From Jaapia argillacea MUCL 33604 (taxonomy: Eukaryota; Basidiomycota; Agaricomycetes; Jaapiales; Jaapiaceae): 64,000 nt of DNA. Below the pieces are notes generated by a model that did not search any database, was not told where the DNA came from, and was given only the letters and a program-made list of their open reading frames with translations. The stretch covers positions 2,789,599-2,853,598 of the forward strand of contig KL197709.1 in assembly GCA_000697665.1 (NCBI GenBank), written 5' to 3'. Below are positions 23,008 to 34,516 of the stretch, piece after piece. Positions within the stretch are counted from its first letter, which is position 1; every line of letters starts with the position of its first letter. The translations under genes and the position numbers were made by a program.

Positions 23008-24088
23008 ATGGCGTTCATGCCCATTTTCCGTTATACGGTCTTCGGTATGTGCGCCATGGAGTTTTATTCGGCAGTGACCCTGACTTCTGTTGCCAGGTGC
23101 CACTCTATTCATGTCAATCATCGTCCTGGCCATGGCCTCAGACTTCCTCACGATTGGAACGACGTACATTGGGGCCTTCTATTATTTCACGGCCGTAGCA
23201 ATCGCTGCTGCAGTTCTTACTCTGCTCACCCTTCCCGCCATGTTCGTCACGAAGTCATTTTGTCTGGCTCGCGACTGAAATGACATGATTGTTTTTTCAG
23301 GATCATCCTGGATATAACTCGAAAAGGCGCCTTCACTTCGAAAATAGTTGTTGAACTAGTATGGCTGTGTACGCGAACAATATTTTAACTCATTTTCACC
23401 GATATTGATCTGTTTTGCAATGTCGCAGCCATCCTTTGGGCGTTCTGGCTCGCTACAGCCGCGTATACCGCTTATTCCGATAGCGTGGATATAGCCCCCC
23501 AATGTGACTACTTGAATTGTCGGTGCTTCACCTCCATCCTGAATGATCGCGACGTTCACCGTGACCTCTAATCCCTAACAGCTGACGTACAACGTGGCTG
23601 CAATGAATGGAAAACCGCTATAGCCTTCTCCTTCCTTATCTGGCTCACTCGTATGTGTTTCTCCCACTTTTTCTCGCAAGCCTAATGCGTCGTCAGTCAT
23701 GGGTTACACCGCTACTCTGTTGATTTTTGCCATTAATTCAGCCAACCGTGGTAATCCAGTTTGGTCGACTTCAGTATCCGACAACCTCTTCTCTCGTCCC
23801 GCTGTCGGTGGGAAAGTTGAGGTTCCGACAGGCTACCACCCCACTGATTATGGTGGACAACCCCCATCCAATCCGTCGATGATGGCGGCTGCTTACCCTC
23901 CATCTACCCCATCTTATGCTCCATACCCTCCTTCTCAATCCCTGAACGTGCACTCACCATCCCATAACAATGGAGGCTATGTCCCTACCGCCTCGGGTGA
24001 CGGCCATCAGTACCCCTCCAGTCAGTCTCCTACCCACAATGGGTATCAGCCCGTCCCGATGAGCGTCAACCACCTCCCTCAGGTCTGA
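23008..24088 (+). CDS. MARVEL-domain four-helix membrane protein, paralogue 2
   Basis: Six exons: 23008-23044, 23097-23241, 23301-23368, 23429-23518, 23582-23650 and 23697-24088, giving 266 residues. Internal exon lengths are 145, 68, 90 and 69, identical to paralogues 1 and 3. The start MAFMPIFRYTVFG runs straight into helix 1 (ATLFMSIIVLAMASDFL). Helix 2 is YYFTAVAIAAAVLTLLTLPA, helix 3 is ILWAFWLATAAYTAYSDS, and helix 4 is FSFLIWLTLMGYTATLLIFA. The tail after NRGNPVWSTSVSDNLF is Pro/Tyr/Ser-rich (PPSTPSYAPYPPSQS) and ends VPMSVNHLPQV. It is closest to paralogue 3 in both membrane part and tail, so these two are the younger duplicates. Probably plasma-membrane; partner unknown. Confidence 0.82.
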
Positions 24089-24627
24089 AATAATAGATGA
24101 AACGGGGTTTTATCTTTTGCATACAGTGGCCAATGTCCTTGTGTATTGAGATGCTATGCTATACTCTTCCCGCTTGTCTGGAAAATGTGAACCTCGCATC
24201 GTGGTCATCACCAGGAGAGAGAATGTAATTATCTTTGCTTCCAGCTGGTTGCACAACATGAGCAAGAATCTCGCAACAAATTAGTGTTGCCAAGACACCC
24301 CTCATAATTGTGGGCTGCTTGCTGTTTGGTATGCTGTGCTTCTAAATATAGATATGCAACCAACTGTCAAGACTTCAAAGCTTCATCCTTAGTACCTTAC
24401 GTGCCTGAGTTCGTCGAAGCAGCCAGACGGCCCAGACCGTAGGAATTTGAAATACGGTCGCGAAGCCACTACATAGTAGTGCACAGCATTCCTACCCCTG
24501 GTGATCTCGCCCTAAAACGGAATCAGGTCAACTTTGGTTCACTTTGGTTTGACGTCCTCGATACAAAAAAGAGTCAACCTGCTCACCTCCCCCAATTTCC
24601 TCCTCTGATCCAGCGTGATAACTTCAA

Positions 24628-25786
24628 ATGGCGTTCATGCCAATTTTCCGCTATGTTGTGTTTGGTATGTACTCCACGAATTGTATTGGAGAAATTGATC
24701 CTAAGCTTGGCTCCAAGGTGCCACTCTCTTCATGGCAGTCATCGTGCTGGGCACGGCGTCTGACTTCCTCAGTACCTCGGAGAGATACCTTAGGTCCTAC
24801 TACTACTTTACTCCAGTAGCCATCGCAGCTGCAGCTGTTACTCTTATCACCCTTCCAATCATGTTCGTGACGAATCATTTTTGCTGGATCATCACTGATG
24901 GGCATCTCACCCCAGGATTGTCGTGGACATGACTAGGAAAGGCGCTTTCACGTCGCGGGTGATTGTTGAGCTCGTATGGCTCAGTGCGTATCCCAAACTT
25001 CAGCTCATTTTCGCCGATATTGATCTGTACTACAATATCGCAGCCATCCTTTGGGTCTTCTGGCTCTCCACAGCCTCATATACCGCTTGGGCTGATAGTG
25101 TTGTGCTATCACCCACGTGTGACTACTTCAACTGTTGGTACTTCGCCTCCATCCTGAATGATCTCGACGTTGACCTGTATCCCCAATAGCTATCGTACAA
25201 CGTGGCTGCAATGAATGGAAAACCGTCATGGCCTTCTCCTTCCTCATCTGGCTCACCCGTACGTATTTCGCTCCCTCCTCCTTTCTCGCAAAAACTTAAC
25301 GTGTCGTCAGTCATGGGCTACACCATTACCTTGTTGATTTTCGCCATTATCGGAGCCAACCGCGGCAACGCAGTTTGGTCATCCTCTGTATCCGACAATC
25401 TCTTCCTTACTCCCGTCGCCGGGGGCACAAATCCATATGGGGGGAAAGTTGAGGTTCCGACTGGCTATCAGCCCACTGGTTATGGTGAACAATACCCATC
25501 AAATCATGCTATAATGGCGGGTGCATACCCTCCATCTACCCCGTCAAACGCCCCGTACGCCCCATCGACCCCGTCACAGTCACCATACCCTCCTCCATCA
25601 GGCCCTTTGCAGGCTCCATACCCTCCTTCGTCTCCCCCGAATGGACCCTCACAATCTCCATCCAACGGAGGTTACATCCCTACCACCTTTGATGATGCCC
25701 ATCAGTACTCCGCCGGACAGTCTCCTGCCCACGATGGTTATCATCATCCTGTCCCAATGAGTGTCAGCCAGCCCCCTCAGGTTTGA
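24628..25786 (+). CDS. MARVEL-domain four-helix membrane protein, paralogue 3
   Basis: Six exons: 24628-24664, 24718-24862, 24916-24983, 25044-25133, 25190-25258 and 25311-25786, giving 294 residues. Helices as in paralogue 2: ATLFMAVIVLGTASDFL, YYFTPVAIAAAAVTLITLP, ILWVFWLSTASYTAWADS, and FSFLIWLTLMGYTITLLIFA. A conserved pair of cysteines (TCDYFN..QRGCNEWK) lies in the loop between helices 3 and 4. The tail is the longest of the three, with tandem PYPP/PSTPS units (about 25525-25640), and ends VPMSVSQPPQV. Such PPxY-like proline tails may bind WW-domain proteins such as Nedd4/Rsp5 ligases; that is inference. Only 540 bases separate it from paralogue 2. Confidence 0.82.
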
Positions 25787-28395
25787 AGAAATAGATTAAG
25801 TGGGAATGAGGTTTTACTGATTGAATACGGAGTGTTATACTTATACCCTTTACTGTGTTTCTGGATGATGTGGGCCTCAGATCGCACTTGGCGAGCAACG
25901 GATTGTTAAACTTCCTAAATGTAACTCATTCATACCATATCGAATGGGAACCCGAAAGAACTACCCCAAACTCTCATAATACGAAATCAATATATGCGTA
26001 CCGATACTCCGTTCGCATGGCTGATTACAAGTTGAGCCTCAGTTTGGGAAAATGGGGAGCGTATTCACCATTTACCGATACTTCGACGCATATTCTACCT
26101 TTCCCCGATAGAGTGGAGTCCGTCTCGTTTGAATCTCACCGATTCCGTGGTTCTTGAAGAGGTTGTGATTCCGACTGAGAGAAACTTGACCTTTAGATGA
26201 ATTATGAACGTAGACGTGTACGATGGGGGCAGAAAAAATTGCCTGTTACTGGGATGTCTACCTCTCGGCCACGGAGTAAACTTTGGAGGAGCGGTCAGAG
26301 GATTCCGCCCAGGACTCCATTGTAGGTCTGGGACACTGTCAATCATTCACCAAAGACGGTCCCAAGGCTGTTTCCTTTGGGTTTTGCGATAAGATTCGCC
26401 CGTCGAAAGATCTCCACAGGGCTCGTTGTGATCATACAACCTGTCTTGGGGTGAAATGAGTAGTACCGCGCAGAGAGCTGCAATTGGATCGCAGTCGGCG
26501 GTCTGGTTCTGTCGTTGAGATGGCTCCTTCCAGGGCACACCGCGAAGAGTAATATCGGCTGAAAAACATTTCGTCGACGAGATACTCCAACGGAAGCGCT
26601 AGATTTTCGAATGTTTTGAGATTTGTTGCAGAGCACGAATCGCTGGGCAACGAGGCGAAACGACCGAGCGGTGAGTGGGGTTCGACGTCGTCAGTGAGAT
26701 CTTGAGAGTCGATCGACATTCGACTTGGAATATGATCTTTTCGATGGGCCGACGAAGGGAGAGTCGACGTATTATCCATCGGTGGGTTTTCCCCAGGATT
26801 TCTGCGCAAGAGTTGTCGCAGGCAGGCGGATTCGGCCACGGCGACCAGGGACTGTCCCGGGCCAGCCACAACCAGGACCATGATTCGGTGATGGACCGAA
26901 TTCCCCAATATTAATCTGAACCACCGGCTTGCTTTTGACTTTGTGCCCGCAGCAATGCCCACCACTACGTTGAGCTCTTGTCTGGCTTTTCCGACACATT
27001 TTATCTTGTCGTTGGTGTCCAAAAATGAACTTGGCTTTGCACTACTGTCGACAACAGCAAATTCTTGGCCGAGGGAGCACATTCGACAGCGCCAAATGGG
27101 CATCCTGATTTTGCGGTGGCGTTAGAAGGCTGTCATTTTCCCTCCGCTTCATAGACATCGTTCTTTTGGCCGACAGACAGCCAATGCGAGCGTGCCTGCT
27201 CGCATTCTGGGGCGGCGACTATCCGCTTCTTGCAGAGGATATGCCCCATTGGACACGAGCCCCGTGGCGCCTGGTGCGGAGTTTCCCGCAGGCATGGGGA
27301 ATCAATTTATGTGGGCGGATGATCAATGATTGCAGTCGTCACTTGAGGTACGTTGTTTTCTCTAGCTTGATATTTTGGGGTGCTCGATTCAGCTTGAAAC
27401 TTGGGTCGTCACCTCCCCAATGATCTCCCCGATGTTTCTTTGTGTTGGTGGTCACTCGTGAAGTCAGTTTTGCAGGCGGTTTCTCAGTTCGATGCGGTGG
27501 TGGATAGGGGATGACTTGCCTCTCGTCTCCCTGCGTGACTGTTGTGACTGTGACCCACTTTGTCACGCCCTCCTTCGCTGGGTGAGCGGTTGGTTGATTC
27601 GGGGGAGCTATTGTATCTTCTCGGGTCACCTTCTCCATATGTGAATCGAGAGGGGACGTAGGGCGACCCGCGATATTCCATGGAGGGGGACTGTGACGTG
27701 AGCGCTCCGGCTGCATCCATAATTTTCTGTACACACCTGCAATCTACTCGCGTTCGTGGGCAGAACACAATTGCTACACTTCCTTCGCTCCGGTAGCAAC
27801 TACCGCTTAGATTTGACCGCTTCTCCTTGAAAAAACCAGAAAGTTTTGATGACCATCCCGCTAACGCCCAGTCCCCAGACTTGTTCATCCTTGTTCCCCA
27901 GGCCAACATCCGTCTCTCTTATTGAGGCCATCCAGTGTCGTCGAGTTTCTTGATGTTCATTACGGAGTCCGTTGTGACAGTGTACCGAGCCCAGAGTACC
28001 AAAACCGTGAAGGCGACATCGGTCGGAACCATTCGTGTTCACCCCTTCTTCCCGCCACCCCAACAGTTTTCCGTCCGGTCGCATTCCTACTGCGCCATAT
28101 GGAGCCGCTGGCCTGACGAGATTCAGATTGAGCAAGTTGTTTTGGTTTGATATGATTGCCCAAGATGTTCGGGAAGATAGATCCTCGCGGCACCGAAACT
28201 GGCAATCTTCTAACTCACAAACCGCCAGACCCTGGGCAATCAATTTGCGATGCAGGGTTGACCGCTATTTAACGGCGTCCTCCAAAGGCTTCAGCTCTAT
28301 CGCCTCTCTTTCTCTTCTGGCGTTTACCCCACTCCTTGGTTCTACCTACTTATTCGACTTTCTACTCACCATCTCTTGAATCTCTCTCGTCATTA
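25787..28395. other. Gene-poor stretch
   Basis: The longest frame is 223 codons on the minus strand (26432-27103), starting MPIWRCRMCSLGQEFAVV. It has no domain, no matching introns and no relative I know, so it is not called. Plus-strand frames at 27166-27423 and 27922-28379 also lack support. The right end carries a TATTTAA box (about 28274) and a CT-rich leader for the next gene. Confidence 0.35.
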
Positions 28396-28927
28396 ATGCT
28401 GTCGACATCCACTACTCCTTCCTTCACTCTTGTTGTTTCTACCCCCAAAAAAGTCTCTAATTGCCCCGCTTACCGTGCAAACAATATTGAAACATATTAT
28501 CCGTACCCAAAGTACCCCCTAAAACTGCAAGGAGATCCGTTGATGGTACGTCTCCGCTCTGCTCAAGCCTCTCTTTCCCGCTCATGATGCCTCCAAGGTC
28601 ACGGTCGATTACCGTTTTGAAGATTTGCGCTTGGTCAGTTGTTGCAATGAAATCCCCACAGTTTTGGCTAAATCCTTGCAGCCCACCATGCCTGACATAC
28701 CAGAAGAAGATGAGACGGATTTGGAAGAGAGCGTCGACAATGTTGAACGAAACGTCGCTCAGTATGAACGGAAGCGGGGCAGGCTCTCCGCTTTGGTTGT
28801 TGTACGTGACTTTTGCTTGGTCGTGGTCATCTCCTGACCTCTAATATTGTGGCTGTAGGACATGGCCTTCATCGTCAGGCGTACTTGCAAAAGATACTTG
28901 GTGGGCCAAACGAGGAAGGCTTTGTGA
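28396..28927 (+). CDS. Hypothetical protein, three exons
   Basis: Exons 28396-28545, 28598-28801 and 28859-28927 join in phase 0 through GTACGT..CAAG and GTACGT..GTAG introns and give 140 residues. A TATTTAA box and a strongly CT-rich leader (28300-28390) precede the ATG, as for real basidiomycete genes. The middle is acidic with a short coiled-coil-like stretch (EDETDLEESVDNVERNVAQY). The C-terminus is basic (RRTCKRYLVGQTRKAL). No known domain. A variant last intron would give another C-terminus, so the end is uncertain. Confidence 0.45.
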
Positions 28928-29449
28928 ATCCAGATGCTTATTCGAATGGCTTCTTGAATCTTGGGCGGGAGCGCGCTGTATAAAATTTATTCGGGTGTAT
29001 CATTCCCCGTAATGCCTCGAGGTTGACTGTATCAATAGTGATTCGTTTCTTGGAAATACTATCTCATGGCCGTCTCCACGCTCGATCTGAAGACGTCGAC
29101 ATGTTGGGCACTGACTCTGATTGACTTGGACGCCGTGGGACGAACGAAGCCGATCGATCATTTCGTGATTGCTTCCGTCTACTCCGTGTGTTTGGTAATG
29201 TTTGCCTTGAGTGGCTGAAGCCTGGTACAGGCATGAAGTTCATGAACCAAGATCGCCTAAGTCACTTAAACCCAACAGCGGAACCAAAAATACCAATGCA
29301 TCCACAAATACCGACGAAAGTGTACCGACAAACTGCGTAATGACCAAAAAAAATCATGCTAGAGATGGAAGCCTTCAGGCAAAAGCCACGGAGCGAATAA
29401 ATAATCCGACATGACCGATCCACCAAAGCAAGGCTCGTAAAGCGTCCTG
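28928..29449. other. Intergenic, no convincing gene
   Basis: Downstream regions of two convergent small genes. I see nothing else in it. Confidence 0.4.
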
Positions 29450-30063
29450 TTACCAGCCCCGCTCAGTGGGCTCTGATATAACGAACGCACGTTTCCCGCC
29501 CAATGGGTTAGATCCTCCCATAAGCCACTGCCAGTCGAACCAGCCCACACCATCAATATTCGTGTTCGCACCTCCGACACCATCCATCGAGGCATCAAAT
29601 TGAAGATGAGGCCTCATGACAGCGAGTCGGTGGGCGATGACGTGACAAGCCATGATAAAAAATAAAAGCACGAGAATCACGACCCAGCGTGCTCTAAATT
29701 GAAACTGTTGAAACTTGGGGGCATATGTCGACAGGCGTTCGCGTAACGTTGGCTTGGGAGGCGGCGCCAAGAAGGCGATGGAGAAATCACAGGAGGACGA
29801 AGGCGACGATGGGGTCACGATGATCGCGGGAAGGTGTGATTTTTCGGCGAGAGGGAGGGATATGTCTTCGAAAACGTGTCAGTGACCCCAAGAGTGATAG
29901 AGAACATGATATATGACATACCTAACGGCGCCGGGATAAGCGTATAATCCAACCGCTGGGGCAAGCGATGGATACGAGCCTGACGAGTGGCTGCGTCGGG
30001 TGAGTGGCGCTGCGGTTGATTTACAGAAAACATGGAGAGCTCACAATGAGAGCGGGCAACCAT
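29450..30063 (-). CDS. Small single-pass (type II-like) membrane protein
   Basis: The minus-strand gene starts at 30063 (MVARSH). A likely intron (GTGAGC..CGCAG) leads to TRQARIHRLPQRLDYTLIPA, and a second (GTATGTC..CGAAG) leads to DISLPLAEKSHLPAIIVTPS. Both joins keep the frame. One strong hydrophobic helix lies in RARWVVILVLLFFIMACHVI. It is preceded by a Pro-rich basic segment (APPPKPTLRERLSTYAPKFQ) and followed by a Gly/Asp-rich tail ending EPTERGW. With the basic side before the helix, the N-terminus probably faces the cytosol. No known family that I recognise; the pattern is typical of a conserved fungal orphan. Confidence 0.6.
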
Positions 30064-30448
30064 ATTTTAGATCTACTTGTGCTGGCGACTGTTATAGATA
30101 GAGGGAGATTGTAGTTTTGAGAAGAGTGGTTAAGCCTGGGAGTGATTGCGAAGACGACGGTAGCGAGGTCGGGGATGCCGGTGCAAAAGAGTGTAGTGTA
30201 GTAAACGAGTGTGTAGAGATGAGACAAAAGACGATACAGAAACCCGCCGCGAAGTGAAGGACGAGCTAGTGAGAGCAAGAAAGACGACGACGACGGTAAA
30301 GAGAGAATAAAGGGACACAGCGCAACAGCGGGGGAATATGGCGAGTTACATAACCACGGCCGCCATGTGGCTTGGCATCAACGATCCCAGAAAAAAACAT
30401 ATCGATACCTCCTCAGAAACATAAGAATCCCGGACCTGGACGATAGAA
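30064..30448. promoter_or_regulatory. Divergent promoter region, membrane protein gene / WDR89
   Basis: 385 bases between two divergent starts. It is rich in GA/CT runs on the membrane-gene side. No TATA box seen. Overlapping minus-strand frames here are leader sequence, not genes. Confidence 0.4.
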
Positions 30449-32057
30449 ATGTCTCTGACTGCTTCATCTTCTCTAGAAACATTCTCATCACCCTTGAGAT
30501 CAGATTTGCTTCCATCAGAGTCTTATGTTTTGTCTCTGGCGTCTCTCCCCTCTTCATACGCGGCATCAGCTTCAGCACCTTCAAACCAGATACATCTGCT
30601 AGACAAATCCAGTCTACGTAACGTACACACCTTTGCAGGACACAATGTCGGAATTACTTGCATGAGGGCCATAGAGTCCATTGGTGGGAATGGTGGTCCG
30701 ATGATTGTCTCTTGTGGTAAGGATGGCACAGTCAAGACCTGGGACGACCGGACAGGTTCTGAGGCGATCCGAAGTGAGTACACGACCGTAATGTTCTATG
30801 GCTCGCGCCTTTTGACCACTCAAAAGGCCGCTACATCTTATTTCAGTGACAGCAGCTGGGCGACCTCGTCCCTTGCTTTCTTGCGATGTATCTCCTGATG
30901 GCTTGACCGTGGCAGGTGGAACGGATTTGCAGGGAGAGGATGCTCTAATTCTTTACTGGTTTGTCATTCAACTCATCCCTATCGTCCACGAGAGGCTTAT
31001 CTTGTTGCATAGGGATCCTAGACACCCAGTCGCCCCTCTTCGGTCACATTCCTCCACCCATTCCGATGATATCACATCCTTGCATTTCCATCAACCATCT
31101 CACTTCCCCCAAGCAGATCAAGACATGGAAAATAAGACTGTCCTCTTATCCGCATCATCCGACGGTCTGATTTGTGCATCCGACGCAAATGAGGAAGACG
31201 AAGATGAAGCGGTGTTGCACGTTGGCAACTGGGGATGCAGCATTGCCCAAGCGGGCTGGGTCATGTCTTCCGACCAACAGTCTCCTAGTGCTTGGGCTAG
31301 CAGCGATATGGAGACCTTCAGGATTTGGTCCGATGAGGTAGGATATTCTATAATACCAACAGGCGACTTGCTAAACGTTCTGGACGGAATTTGTAGATGG
31401 ACGTGATGCGAGACTTGAATATTCGCGACCCTTCAATTCATACGGCTAATCTTACTTGGGTGACTGATTATCTGGTTGGCTGCTACTCAAGCCCCCGTCA
31501 GTCCAACCTCGGAGTATTCGTCGGATCCAATGAGTAAGCCCTCTTTTACATCTATCTAATCATATTCTCATATTTTGTCCTCCTTTATTATTTATTTTCC
31601 CTCGCGTCAGAGGCGATATCGCGTTGATATCCAACGACGATCTATCATCCCCTTCCACTCCTTGGTCCGTGCATCGCGTATGGTCGACAGGTCACGTGGG
31701 AGTGGTTAGGTCATTCCTATGGGACGAGCAGGTCAGTGCATCCGAATCAAACTGCTCGTTGCCGATCTGTCTAATCTACTTCAAGAACAACACACTGCTA
31801 ACCGGGGGTGAAGATTCGAAACTTAACCTATGGAGTTGTCCCCCAGTCATACGGTCAACACCCCTTCACCGTGATGGGATAGATGTTGATATGACGGACT
31901 CGTCGCCCTCGCCATCTAGAAAGCGGGAATTTGATAGTGGCAGCGGGAGGCGAGCTGGTGGCTCCGATCATGTGCGTATCGTGTTGCTTTGCTTATCATT
32001 CGCACTCGTGCTTATCTCTCTATCCTGCAGGGAGGGAAAAAAGCGAGACGGTTGTAG
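30449..32057 (+). CDS. WDR89: WD40-repeat protein, WDR89 family
   Basis: A seven-bladed beta-propeller of the WDR89 type, role poorly known. It starts MSLTASSSLETFSSPLRSDL. Exons hold the repeats in order: HTFAGHNVGITCMRA with VSCGKDGTVKTWDDRTG; LLSCDVSPDGLTVAGGTDLQ with LILYW; HSDDITSLHFHQPSHF with LLSASSDGLICASD; and WASSDMETFRIWSDE. Then comes GHVGVVRSFLWDEQNNTLLT with GGEDSKLNLW, which is the WDR89 signature. The C-terminus is Ser/Asp-rich and basic. The last exon follows a GTGCGT..TGCAG intron and ends GGKKARRL with TAG at 32055-32057. About seven exons, all joins in frame as far as checked. Confidence 0.85.
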
Positions 32058-32164
32058 AATCCTGACAACTTCATTTCTTGACTTTAATTCAAGCCCGAAA
32101 ATACACACTGATTCCATTGCGCTGGTAATATTTCTACTCCAAGTCAGAGCCAACCCCCTGTGCA

Positions 32165-33610
32165 TTAGTCGGAGTCAGAGTCGTCAACCTCTTCCTCCCC
32201 TTCATCAACCTCCTTCCTCTTCTCAGTGACCTCGCTCATTGGCGCAGTGCGGTTCCCGATGGGTCCCACACGAACAATGAGACAGACGTTGCAGTACACA
32301 TGTGCTAAGCTGGACTCATTTCCATACGCGATGTAGGGGCTCTGGAAAGAATTGATCGCAGTCAATTCCGTCACCCACTGCACTCCTTGGTCGGCGGGGT
32401 TGGAAGGTCCACGACGACCACGGCCCCGGCCACGACCACTCCCAACGACCTTCCCACCCAATCGTTGCAGCTCATCCATCACGCTCTCATCATACGCTTG
32501 GTAATCTTCCAGATCTATGAGTCGGTCCATCATCACGAGATCCGCCCCATTCTCATACTCGGCATAGACAGCTTGAACCGATGAAGCGAGCGAAAGCTCG
32601 TCGCAAGTGCGGAGAATGAGGGCGTCGCTGCCCTTGAGGTACGACTTGATGTCTCGTAATGTGTTCCTGTTCTCTCGATCGACTGGATATTGATGACGGA
32701 GGCCGAACCCAAGAAGACCGCCAGTAGGCAGGAAATCATTCGCCTGCAACAACTTCACAAATGCGCTTTTGAAGGTGTCCTCGTTGGAAGAGAGGGTAGA
32801 AACGGCGCTGCTGCGAATAATCTGGGTCTCCTCTTCGGCGAAGTAGAGGTTGTACGTCAAATTGACACGATAGCCGGAGGTGACCTTGGCCACCTCGTGC
32901 TCGACGTCACTGTAGAAGGCGATCCAACCGATGCAAGGACCTTCACAAGCAGCCACCTCCTTGGCGGAATCGAAGGTCCATTCCTTCCCTCCATGACGCA
33001 AGAGCAGGGCTCCACCACTGTGGTCGGTGGGGAAGACGACGACGAGGGAACCGAACATCTTCTCCCCGCATGGAGTGTCCTTGTGAGACTTAAAGAACGA
33101 GTCCTTTCCTAGAGATTAATAGTCGTCAGTTGTCAGGCCCAGCTACCTGCAAACTCGTAGACGAACCGTAAACATTGAGCTTGTAGAGTTCAGCGATGAC
33201 ATGCTTTGTACCTTCATGCCCTTCTAATAACTCTGAGCGCACCAGGTCAATGAGACCAGCTGCCTCAGGACTGAACTTCGTCGCGAAGTTGGAGGAATCC
33301 ATTTTACCGGCTTTCCGATATGTTTCGTCGAGGACATCCTGCTGGTTGAGGCCAAAGGTAGCAGGTTGGCAGGCGTCCGACAAAAGGTGAAGCTGCTCGG
33401 CGGTGGCCTTCGAAAGGTTGATGAACCTGAACATATCAATACTGTGAACTGATGCATTGGTGCAAAACACGCTCACCGAGCATCTGTGTCTACGCCGTAG
33501 TAGAAATTGAAAGCTTCGGCCGGCAGAGTGCACGTGCCGCTGCGAAACGGGGGTCTGTCGACGATGGCGGCGGCGAGATCTTTGAGCTGGTTTTCGACTG
33601 AGGAGGACAT
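32165..33610 (-). CDS. 2OG-Fe(II) oxygenase, copy 1 (catalytic residues intact)
   Basis: Three exons: 33610-33477, 33426-33167 and 33108-32165, giving 445 residues. The N-terminal part (MSSSVENQLKDLAAAIVDRP) leads into a prolyl-4-hydroxylase-like jelly roll. Iron is held by H and D in FFKSHKDTP and by the distal His in YSDVEHEVAKV; the 2-oxoglutarate-binding Arg is in TSGYRVNLTYNL. The core VVVFPTDHSGGALLLRHGG is typical of a fungal family of unknown substrate. After the core comes one unit NEDTFKSAFVKLLQANDFLP and a domain ending with an RG-rich loop (GSGRGRGRGRRG) and an acidic tail (DEGEEEVDDSDSD). Only 107 bases separate it from WDR89, tail to tail. It is a tandem duplicate of the gene at 34517-36175. 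Confidence 0.88.
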
Positions 33611-34516
33611 TTTCTGTACGACTAGAGATGCCCTGGTCTCGCAGAGAAAGCGAGGCTTTTATCGCAGAGGGAAGGAATATTGAAACTCCACGTCCCTGAA
33701 CACATGCCTCCAGCATACCATCGAATGAAGTAAAAGATGTGGACCCCGTCTCCGCGACGTTGTTGGTCGAGTCACGATCCAATTCCTTGTTGGGAGAGCG
33801 GGAGGCGGGATTGCCCAATTTGGAAAGGGCGCTCGGGGGCGGGAGGCTCGATCAAATTCTTGATCGCTCCTCTCATCGCTTCCTGTAAATGACTCCTCAT
33901 TGTGTGGGCTCGCTGCTGGTAGGCTGACTCCCATTTTATGTGATCTTCCCAAGCAGAATACGGGACGGACTTGGAATGAGACTCAACAGGCGGGTCGCCA
34001 GGTTTGTGCAGAAAACGTTTCGAATTCAGCACCATTTTAAGCCTGAAGCTTTTCGTGATTGCCCGATTATTTTGGCCATTCAGGTGCGACACTACACATC
34101 AATGCGTTACTGCATCAGGAAAACGGCAGCCGAGCCATACTTAGTTGTACCAGCCATACCAAAAACCGGTCCATACCTTTGCATGTTTGGTATGGACCTG
34201 TACAGGACGCCTACTATATTAGGGAAATATTTCTCGATTTGGTTCCTTGACCTCGTCAGAATGATATCGTCTCTTCTCAAAAACGACGATGTGATTGGTC
34301 TGCCATGGGAGACTACTGATTTCCGGGATCAAAATCAGTGCTGCTGGATTTAGACATGGTCCCGGACCGCTCCATACCAGACCCATACCAACTCCATACC
34401 AGGTTCAGTGGTATGGAGGTATACGCGGTCTAAACCTTGCCATACCACCTCCACATTTTCCTGATGTGGTAGTATTTTTTTTCCACTTCTTCTCCTTCAG
34501 CCCTCGTCAGGCCTAA
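33611..34516. other. Intergenic between the oxygenase copies; promoter of copy 1
   Basis: The right-hand flank of copy 1 (33620-33950) is alignable with the matching flank of copy 2 (36190-36400): for instance, TTCTTGATCGCTCCTC occurs in both. The duplication therefore included the promoter. The rest holds the CCATACC cluster listed separately. Confidence 0.5.
34145..34460. repeat. Cluster of CCATACC/GGTATGG motifs in both orientations
   Basis: Eight copies of the 7-mer CCATACC or its complement within about 310 bases. One pair forms a hairpin (GGTCCATACC..GGTATGGACC near 34168-34197). A second dense group lies at about 34370-34450. Not coding. It could be the remnant of a small non-autonomous DNA element inserted between the duplicated genes, or a regulatory array. 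Confidence 0.5.

Noticed and set aside
26432-27103. 223-codon minus-strand frame in the gene-poor stretch
   Set aside because: No domain, no joining introns, and competing frames in the same place of similar quality.
30021-30318. Two hydrophobic minus-strand frames
   Set aside because: They lie in the leader of the membrane-protein gene and come from CT-rich sequence.
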